DNA of 6,372 nucleotides from Candidatus Zixiibacteriota bacterium (lineage in GTDB: Bacteria; Zixibacteria; MSB-5A5; JAABVY01; JAHJOQ01), in assembly GCA_030631455.1 (NCBI GenBank), contig DAOVLC010000093.1:1-6372 (forward strand). Reading direction: 5' to 3'. The position numbers and the translations under genes are program-made. Every line of letters starts with the position of its first letter. Within the stretch, counting starts at the first letter, position 1. The notes below the pieces were generated by a model, which was not told where the DNA came from, did no database searches, and saw only the letters and a list, made by a program, of their open reading frames with translations. Positions 1 through 4,965 of the stretch are shown one piece after another.

Positions 1-130
1 ACCTCAGCTCGTAGTTCTCTCTGAGCGCGATCCGAACGGCCTCGTCAAGTGTAATCCGCTTCGGCTCGCCGATCGCCAGTTCGCTACTCGTCAGGAACAA
101 GACAATAGTTATAAGTATTGTCGCTCTCAT
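1..130 (-). CDS. Outer membrane efflux protein (TolC/OEP family), N-terminal fragment
   Basis: This is the start of a gene that continues beyond the left edge; 43 full codons are visible. The ATG is at 130 on the minus strand. The first ~20 residues (MRATILITIVLFLTSSELA) look like a Sec signal peptide: one Arg, a hydrophobic core, then a small-residue region before GEPK. The mature part begins with ITLDEAVRIALRENYELR (residues 26-43), which matches the hallmark first helix of TolC-like outer membrane efflux proteins (consensus of the type LTLEEAIxxALxxNxxL). Family members form trimeric channels that pair with RND or ABC pumps and a periplasmic adaptor. No pump gene is visible, so the substrate is unknown. 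No clear Shine-Dalgarno precedes the ATG, and the promoter lies only a few bases upstream. The family call is fairly strong for so short a piece; the exact subfamily cannot be told. Confidence 0.72.
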   Translation of the reverse strand, partial: MRATILITIVLFLTSSELAIGEPKRITLDEAVRIALRENYELR

Positions 131-140
131 AGTTGGTTCT

Positions 141-168
141 ATGATATCACGGATCGATCATTTGTCAA
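141..168 (-). promoter_or_regulatory. Sigma70-type promoter for the TolC-like gene
   Basis: Read on the minus strand, the sequence is TTGACA (168-163, perfect -35 consensus), a 16-bp spacer, then TATCAT (146-141, five of six to TATAAT) with a TGA just before it that fits the extended -10 pattern TGn. Transcription would start near position 134, only about four bases before the ATG at 130, so the mRNA would be nearly leaderless. The match is seen directly; activity is inferred. Confidence 0.6.
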
Positions 169-206
169 TGACTATCAGCAGCTTTGCTGACGTTCTGAAA
201 CAGTGA

Positions 207-315
207 GTAGGTCAGGTTCCGAGTCCCGCGAATGCGGGAGGAGAAACCTGACACCTCCAACCCGTCACGATGTCAGGTTTCCTGCTCACTTCGTGAGCTG
301 TGGAACCTGACCTAC
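207..315. repeat. Nested palindromic repeat element with two internal hairpins
   Basis: The outer arms GTAGGTCAGGTTCC (207-220) and GGAACCTGACCTAC (302-315) are perfect 14-bp inverted repeats. Inner arms GAAACCTGACA (243-253) and TGTCAGGTTTC (271-281) are perfect over 11 bp. Each half is also a hairpin. The left half has stem TCCCGC/GCGGGA (224-229/234-239) with loop GAAT; the right half has GCTCAC/GTGAGC (284-289/293-298) with loop TTC. In both halves GTCAGGTT...AACCTGAC (211-218/245-252 and 272-279/304-311) flanks the small stem. The element is therefore two ~46-bp palindromic units in inverted orientation, 17 bp apart. It lies 7 bp after the stop codon of the upstream membrane protein gene, so the transcript could fold into a large 3' stem-loop. 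There is no T-run to make it a classical intrinsic terminator, and no target-site duplication is evident. It is probably a dispersed REP/BIME-like or MITE-like element. Confidence 0.85.
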
Positions 316-322
316 GGAGGCG

Positions 323-2590
323 TCATCGTCTGGCGAACGAATAGAGTGTTACCAGCAAACCAGTGAACGCAAGGATGAAGAATCCGGCTTGAATTCCGAG
401 AAGTGGCAGAATAAGAACTGTCGTAACCAACCCGCCGATTGCTGCTCCGAACAGATCAGCGCCGTAGAATCTGCCGGGTGATTCCTTCTCATGCAACTGC
501 GCAAATCGTCCGACCGAAAGATTGAACATTGCGCCCGGTATCACACCCGAGACAACCGCCAACCCATATATCACATACTCAGCCACGGTTCTTCGATCAA
601 AATCCGCAAGCAGGATCGGAACGAGCAGCCCCATCGCCAGAGCTGTGAGCATTCCGGAGATCAGCACGTACTTCAGTACTCTGACAATGCCCGTCTGCGA
701 CTGTGCAACGCGCTCCCCCGCCCACGCACCTGCCGCAATGCCGAGCATGAACAGACCGACGAGAAGTCCGAGGCGCGAATAGAGATTTCCTGCTATCGAT
801 TGGTACAGAACCATCAGCAGAATCTCCGATGACAGTCCCCACCAGCCGGCGAAAAATGCGGGCACGAGCAGATTGAGTCGTTTGCTACGGGCGAAGGCGA
901 ATCCCAGAGACAGGATCAACGGCAATATAGCTGCAGCTAACGTAATGCTCTCAGGCATGGCTCTTATCTGTCGGAGAATTTTCGAATCGATACCGGAGAA
1001 CTTGTCCATTTCGAGCATCGTGTTCAGGAGATGCTGCCCAGGCTTCGCGGCTGTCAGTTCTTCACCCTCTACTTCAGCAAGGAGCGCGTCAAGCTTCTCC
1101 TTTCGGAATTCGGAAAGCCGATCCGGCAAGTACGCTTCGCTGACATAAGTCAGCCGATCTTGATACGCCGGTAACGCGGCCAAAATCTCGTACGCATCGT
1201 CTGTCAGGCGGCTCTGCTCCATCCCTCCTATCAACATCGCATTCTCACCCGGCAAAATCACCACTTTCGGGAAAACCGCCGCCAGTGTTACATACAGGTT
1301 CTTGATATACTCAAGTCTCTCCGGTTGCACGAAGTTCTCACCGCATTGCGTCGAGAATGCAAACACTCCGCCGGGGTTCAGCTTCGATCTGGCTAATGCG
1401 AAAAACTCACGATTATAAAATACGCCTTCAGCCACACTGGTAACATGTGAATAGTTGATGTATATAAGGTCGCACTTGTCCGTCAGACCTTGCAGGAAAT
1501 CGACCGGATCAGCATGTTCGAGCGAGAATCGATCAGCAGTGCCCGGAGACGCAAGCGCGTCTGACAGCGTACTATGGAATATGTTGCAAAGAACAGGATC
1601 AGGCTCCACCTGAATCACCTCGAGAGTGGGATCGTGCGCTGCGAACAGAGCCTTACCATCACATGAATTGCCGATCACGCAGATCACTCCTGCATCGCCA
1701 CACATCGCCAGCGGAATCGCGATCAATTCTTCGGTCGGTGGATCGGGGAATGTCGAAACGCGTTGAGAATTGTAGTAGATGTTAAGCGCAAGGCTGTCAT
1801 GCACGGCTCGAACATGGCCATATGGTGACAGCGCAGCGATTGTGGTCGATTCACTCGATTCGTTTACTCGATAGAAATATGAATCCGAACATTCATGCCC
1901 ACCTTCTCGGTCGGCATACCAAACCAGTATCGATTTCCCGATAAAAAAAACCGATATGATGCACAGAAGAGAAAATGCAAGGGTGGCAATGGCTCTTGCC
2001 CTGTTACCCAGCCTAAGTTTTATGAACCTCGCAGCAGCCACAGATGCCAGAAGCAGAATCAGCGCCCAGTCCTGGCCGGTCACTGAGAATAGAAGAGTGA
2101 GTGCCGCCCCGGCTATTGCAAAACCGAGCGAGTCGCAAAGATATGCGTGGCCGACGGTCGCATCAGGATCAGTCACCTTTCGCAAGCGGAACAGAGCGGC
2201 AAATGCCATTCCGGGAAACAATGTCGGCAGGATCAGAACTGCGAAGGAAAAGATTGCGACGTGTGACAATGGCACCGGACCGTAGTCGTCAAAGAACAAC
2301 CCCTTGAGAAATCCGAGGCACGGATAATAGAGAAACAACATGGCCAGAAGACCGTACAGGAGAGCAAGTCTTCGTCTGACAATATCTGCCGAGAATGAAC
2401 GCCACAGGTCTGCAAACCAGCTCCAGAAGCCGGTTTGAACAAGCCAGATTGTGAGGATTAACGCATACAGTATTTCCGAGCTGCCGAATAGCCCGATCAG
2501 CCGCCGCATGAATATCATCTGCACGAATATCGAAGCGACTCCGACAAACGCGAACTCGAGTGATCGGGACAACCTCTCTGACATCAGCAT
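323..2590 (-). CDS. Membrane-bound spermidine-synthase-like protein (MFS-like halves flanking a SAM-binding domain)
   Basis: About 755 residues. The N-terminal part (to ~residue 222) has around seven hydrophobic segments, the soluble middle (~223-550) resembles the spermine/spermidine synthase Rossmann fold, and the C-terminal ~200 residues have around seven more membrane segments. The late motif FYGADLFGAAIGGL (~710-723) is typical of 'fused MFS/spermidine synthase' proteins, and a weaker copy (AYLCDSLGFAIAGAAL, ~151-166) occurs in the N-terminal half, so the membrane halves look duplicated. In the central domain VICVIGNSCDGKAL (~304-317) sits where the Gly-rich SAM loop is expected, and VEPDP supplies the usual acidic ribose contact. 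At the place of the catalytic Asp motif (DxxDP type) the sequence reads YINYSHV, so the aminopropyl-transfer Asp appears to be missing. True spermidine synthesis is therefore doubtful; the substrate is unknown. Start choice is uncertain: TTG at 2596, ATG at 2590 and ATG at 2584 are in frame, and none has a good Shine-Dalgarno. Confidence 0.82.
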   Translation of the reverse strand: MLMSERLSRSLEFAFVGVASIFVQMIFMRRLIGLFGSSEILYALILTIWLVQTGFWSWFADLWRSFSADIVRRRLALLYGLLAMLFLYYPCLGFLKGLFFDDYGPVPLSHVAIFSFAVLILPTLFPGMAFAALFRLRKVTDPDATVGHAYLCDSLGFAIAGAALTLLFSVTGQDWALILLLASVAAARFIKLRLGNRARAIATLAFSLLCIISVFFIGKSILVWYADREGGHECSDSYFYRVNESSESTTIAALSPYGHVRAVHDSLALNIYYNSQRVSTFPDPPTEELIAIPLAMCGDAGVICVIGNSCDGKALFAAHDPTLEVIQVEPDPVLCNIFHSTLSDALASPGTADRFSLEHADPVDFLQGLTDKCDLIYINYSHVTSVAEGVFYNREFFALARSKLNPGGVFAFSTQCGENFVQPERLEYIKNLYVTLAAVFPKVVILPGENAMLIGGMEQSRLTDDAYEILAALPAYQDRLTYVSEAYLPDRLSEFRKEKLDALLAEVEGEELTAAKPGQHLLNTMLEMDKFSGIDSKILRQIRAMPESITLAAAILPLILSLGFAFARSKRLNLLVPAFFAGWWGLSSEILLMVLYQSIAGNLYSRLGLLVGLFMLGIAAGAWAGERVAQSQTGIVRVLKYVLISGMLTALAMGLLVPILLADFDRRTVAEYVIYGLAVVSGVIPGAMFNLSVGRFAQLHEKESPGRFYGADLFGAAIGGLVTTVLILPLLGIQAGFFILAFTGLLVTLYSFARR

Positions 2591-2596
2591 CGACAA

Positions 2597-2851
2597 CGTT
2601 GTGTGCGGCAGGCATCCAGAGGTTTACTTGGTAGTCTACGAGCGTCCTTTGGTACGAGCGAAGCCGCAGCATTGTCATTCCCGCGAAAGCGGGAATCCAG
2701 TAGCATTTCGCGCCTTTCAATAGACTCCTGCCTTCGCAGGAGTGACACGTTTTGGGCTATCGCTCTGCCACAGCCACTCATGAAACAGCCTCAACACGTC
2801 TGCCGGCCACTATGATAATATTGATTTAATGGATAAAACGAAAGGAGATTC
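2597..2851. other. Intergenic region holding a palindromic repeat
   Basis: This 255-bp gap (261 bp if the membrane protein starts at 2590) separates the end of the AmrS gene (2852) from the start of the spermidine-synthase-like gene on the same strand. It contains the palindromic element at 2673-2747 and an AT-rich patch around 2813-2831. I see no convincing -35/-10 pair for the downstream gene and no hairpin followed by a T-run. The short open frames here translate to peptides such as WIPAFAGMT or SFPRKRESS, which are known false products of this kind of repeat, so no gene is called. Confidence 0.6.
2673..2747. repeat. Dispersed palindromic repeat of the ATTCCCGC...GCGGGAAT type
   Basis: Two perfect 8-bp stems occur in series: ATTCCCGC/GCGGGAAT (2677-2684/2689-2696) with a GAAA loop, and ACTCCTGC/GCAGGAGT (2724-2731/2736-2743) with a CTTC loop. 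The outer ends TGTCATTCC (2673-2681) and GGAGTGACA (2739-2747) form an inverted repeat with one mismatch, so the whole 75 bp is also a palindrome. Repeats with this GTCATTCCCGC... core are common between genes in many bacteria and often yield false ORFs. It may form mRNA structure between AmrS and the downstream gene. There is no T-run, so it is not called a terminator. Confidence 0.85.
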
Positions 2852-3991
2852 TCAGCGCCAAACACCCGGAATCGCGACCCCGCATCCGGCGCATTTGCCG
2901 TCCACAATCTTGTTCTGACCGATCCGGTAACCATAGCGCTCGATCAATATCTCACCGCAGCCGGGACAGTACGTGTTCTCAGCCTTATTCCCGGGGACAT
3001 TGCCAATATATGGGTAATGCAAGCCCTCGGTCTTGGCGATCAGATACGCCCGTTCGAGCGTTGCGACCGGTGTCGGCGGGAGATTGGTCATCAGATACGT
3101 CGGATGAAATCGTGTGAAGTGAACCGGCACATCAGGCGACAGATCACTCTTCACCCATTTGCATAGCGCAGAGAATTCATCGTCTTTGTCATTCAATGTC
3201 GGCACCACAAGATAGACAATCTCAAGCCATGTACCGTTCTCATGGATGATCTTCAGGGCGTCGAGCACCGGCTGAAGCTCACCGTTGACGATGTCTTTGT
3301 AGTACTGCTCGGAGAACGATTTCAGATCGACCTTGACAGCATCGACTACCTTCAACAGATCACGTAGCGGTTTTTCTTTGATGTATCCGCCAGTCACCAC
3401 GACGTTCTTGATGCCGTCCTTGCGACTCCTGACCGCGGCGTCATACATGTACTCGTAAAAAACGACCGGCTCGGAATACGTGTACGCGATGGTTGGAATC
3501 TTGCGGGTCACACACTCACTCGCAAGCGCGTCAGGCGTGAGTAGAACGTTTCGCACCTGTTCCGGTCGCACTTGTGATATATCCCAATTCTGGCAGAACT
3601 TGCAGTTGACATTGCAGCCGGCGGTCGCGATGGAGAAGGCGGTCGTGCCCGGATGGAAATGGAAAAACGGCTTCTTCTCGATAGGATCGATATTCATCGA
3701 GCAGACCCTGCTGTGCACGAGCGTCTTATAGGTGCCGCCCTGGTTCTCACGCACACCGCAAAAGCCGCGCTCAACGTCGGAGACAAGGCACTCTCGCGGG
3801 CAGAGTTCGCAGACAATAACATCCTCGGGAAGCTTTCTGTAGTACTTCGCCTCGACGTCGGACAACGTCTCTTCGTAGCCGAAGGCGTAAGCATTTTCGA
3901 GCGAACCGCAGACCATATCGCAGATATGACCACCCGCACAGACAAGTCCCGCGGATGCACCCAATCTCTTGACAAAGCTTCTTCGTTTCAT
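2852..3991 (-). CDS. amrS: AmmeMemoRadiSam system radical SAM enzyme with Tat-like leader
   Basis: A 379-residue radical SAM protein. The [4Fe-4S] motif CNVNCKFC (Cys126, Cys130, Cys133) is intact and is followed by QNWDIS, characteristic of the pyruvate-formate-lyase-activase-like AmrS group. Upstream are the family's Cys-rich block CELCPREC (Cys61, 64, 68) and GFCGVREN (Cys78). TGGY (200-203) sits at the SAM-contacting GGE position, and FHP (295-297) is typical of the C-terminal barrel. Two CxxC pairs at the C terminus (342/345 and 367/370) look like a zinc-ribbon or rubredoxin-like knuckle. The N terminus is KRRSFVKRLG followed by a mildly hydrophobic stretch and NAYA (33-36), a reasonable twin-arginine signal with an AxA-type cleavage site, although Cys, His and an Asp within the stretch weaken it. 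The ATG lies four bases after the DUF362 stop codon, so translation is probably coupled. A GAGGT lies ~17 bases upstream, too far for a strong Shine-Dalgarno. Family call is very secure; reaction and substrate are unknown to me. Confidence 0.95.
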   Translation of the reverse strand: MKRRSFVKRLGASAGLVCAGGHICDMVCGSLENAYAFGYEETLSDVEAKYYRKLPEDVIVCELCPRECLVSDVERGFCGVRENQGGTYKTLVHSRVCSMNIDPIEKKPFFHFHPGTTAFSIATAGCNVNCKFCQNWDISQVRPEQVRNVLLTPDALASECVTRKIPTIAYTYSEPVVFYEYMYDAAVRSRKDGIKNVVVTGGYIKEKPLRDLLKVVDAVKVDLKSFSEQYYKDIVNGELQPVLDALKIIHENGTWLEIVYLVVPTLNDKDDEFSALCKWVKSDLSPDVPVHFTRFHPTYLMTNLPPTPVATLERAYLIAKTEGLHYPYIGNVPGNKAENTYCPGCGEILIERYGYRIGQNKIVDGKCAGCGVAIPGVWR

Positions 3992-3995
3992 AACA

Positions 3996-4892
3996 CTAAT
4001 CGATTGCGACCTCGATCAGGTCGATGTTATTCATGTCGGCAACGCCAAGTCCCAGTTTCTCGGCAGTCTTGAGCCACTTCGGCGGTCTTCCCGAATCCGC
4101 AAGCGTCGGCAAGTTGTTGCGCGTACGATAATCACTGATGATCCTCTCCCCCACCGCGTCAACTGCCACCGGATCAACAGACATCATTATGGCACCAAAC
4201 TTGACAGCATACTCCCCCCTGTAGCCGGGGCCACCCTGGTACTGTATCCGGGTCAGGTCCATTATTGTCAACACATTCTTGTTCTTAATGACCGGGAGAG
4301 CATTGATCTCTGCGACGTACGGATCACAATTGTTGTCGTGATACTTATTCGGATTGTGAACAACGCCGTAGTAATTCTTCATAGCGCCGGCGACACCGGC
4401 GAGCGAATGATCTTTCAATATCGGAAGATTGATCAGATGATCGCAATGGCTTTCGACGATCTTGGTCACAAGACTCGCTACTTTCCCCTTCGAATGGAAC
4501 TTAGTGCCGTAACCGACATCTCGAGCATCAGTGCCGTAGCACTTGAGTCCGCTGTGCCCAACATTGAGTTCGTAGCCAGCTGATTCGAGCTTCCTGCTGC
4601 TCATCTCCCAGATCACAACGTCGTTCTCATCCTTCCCGGCAGATACAAGATGACTCACAAGAGCCATCGTAAGCTCAACAGCGGTCGACATATTCCTGCC
4701 TCCCATACAGTTTGGCTTCAACCCGAGTCGTCCGGTATCGCGAGCGAATTTCTTCCAGATCCCTCTTGCATCTGCCCCATCGTGCAGCAAAGAGATTCCA
4801 CGTGAAAGCATTGCACCGAGTTTTGCCGAATTCGGCCTGCCGTTGGAATAGAGCAATTTGCTGCTGACTAAAACGACCTTGCTTTTTGCCAT
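3996..4892 (-). CDS. DUF362 domain-containing protein
   Basis: 298 residues from the ATG at 4892. Family signs are GLKPNCMGG (57-65, the KPN segment near the N terminus), NLPILKDHSLAGVAGAMKN (155-173, matching the NLPxxKxHxxxGxxxAxKNxxG signature) and SVDPVAVDAVG (238-248, the DPVAxDxxG signature). DUF362 proteins often carry a ferredoxin-like CxxCxxC domain or a Tat leader; this one has neither and appears to be a plain cytoplasmic domain. An in-frame ATG at 4949 would add 19 residues (MCIICIESAD...), but it falls in the divergent promoter region and lacks a ribosome site. The 4892 start has AGGG five bases upstream and gives the usual MAKSKVVLVS opening, so it is preferred. The gene is first in a tight pair with the radical SAM gene (4-bp gap), which argues for a shared task. 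The biochemical function of DUF362 is not established to my knowledge. Confidence 0.9.
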   Translation of the reverse strand: MAKSKVVLVSSKLLYSNGRPNSAKLGAMLSRGISLLHDGADARGIWKKFARDTGRLGLKPNCMGGRNMSTAVELTMALVSHLVSAGKDENDVVIWEMSSRKLESAGYELNVGHSGLKCYGTDARDVGYGTKFHSKGKVASLVTKIVESHCDHLINLPILKDHSLAGVAGAMKNYYGVVHNPNKYHDNNCDPYVAEINALPVIKNKNVLTIMDLTRIQYQGGPGYRGEYAVKFGAIMMSVDPVAVDAVGERIISDYRTRNNLPTLADSGRPPKWLKTAEKLGLGVADMNNIDLIEVAID

Positions 4893-4906
4893 CGTATCCC
4901 TATAAT
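4879..4906 (+). promoter_or_regulatory. Candidate promoter for the Memo-AMMECR1 gene
   Basis: TATAAT at 4901-4906 is a perfect -10. TTGCTT at 4879-4884 is a weak -35 (TTG conserved) with a 16-bp spacer. Transcription would start near 4913, giving a leader of about 53 bases to the ATG at 4966. The -35 lies inside the start of the DUF362 gene. Not proven. Confidence 0.45.
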
Positions 4907-4925
4907 GCCGATGGAATTCATCGGC
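4907..4925. promoter_or_regulatory. 19-bp palindrome, candidate operator
   Basis: GCCGATG (4907-4913) and CATCGGC (4919-4925) are perfect 7-bp inverted repeats around the spacer GAATT. The site starts directly after the plus-strand TATAAT and covers the predicted plus-strand start site. It falls just downstream of the predicted minus-strand start site. A dimeric regulator bound here could control both divergent transcripts. No regulator gene is visible in the window. Confidence 0.5.
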
Positions 4926-4938
4926 TGATTCTATGCAT

Positions 4939-4944
4939 ATTATA
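4939..4944 (-). promoter_or_regulatory. Candidate -10 box for the DUF362-amrS operon
   Basis: On the minus strand this reads TATAAT, a perfect -10. Only weak -35 candidates lie upstream (for example TTGTAA at 4965-4960 with a short 15-bp spacer). The start site would be near 4932, about 40 bases before the DUF362 ATG at 4892. The two divergent transcripts would then overlap by ~20 bases around the palindrome. Confidence 0.4.
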
Positions 4945-4952
4945 CACATGAG

Positions 4953-4958
4953 GGTGAT
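4953..4958 (+). promoter_or_regulatory. Ribosome binding site that fixes the Memo-AMMECR1 start
   Basis: GGTGAT matches the GGTGAT part of the full anti-Shine-Dalgarno complement (AAGGAGGTGATC) and ends seven bases before the ATG at 4966. The other in-frame ATG codons at 4933, 4948 and 4957 have no comparable site upstream, which favours 4966. Confidence 0.55.
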
Positions 4959-4965
4959 GTTACAA

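Noticed and set aside
2289..2720. Minus-strand open frame with WIPAFAGMT, and plus-strand frames with SFPRKRESS or HSRESGNPV.
   Set aside because: These peptides are well-known false translations of the ATTCCCGC-type palindromic repeat, and the rest overlaps the membrane protein gene.
2673..2747. Intrinsic terminator after amrS formed by the repeat stems.
   Set aside because: The stems are strong, but neither strand shows the T-run needed after the stem.
2805..2831. AT-rich patch with TATTAT/TATCAT on the minus strand as a promoter for the spermidine-synthase-like gene.
   Set aside because: No recognisable -35 at a proper distance; AT-richness alone is not sufficient.
2828..2917. Plus-strand ATGGATAAA... 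frame near an AAAGGAGA motif.
   Set aside because: The AGGAG lies inside the frame, not before a start codon, and the frame runs antisense into the AmrS gene and stops after about 30 codons.
3969..4583. A 204-codon open frame on the plus strand opposite DUF362.
   Set aside because: It lies wholly antisense to a gene with clear DUF362 motifs, has no family resemblance and no ribosome binding site.
4893..4949. Upstream extension of DUF362 to ATG 4949 (MCIICIESAD...).
   Set aside because: It would run through the palindrome and end at the minus-strand -10 box, lacks a ribosome site, and adds residues not expected in the family.
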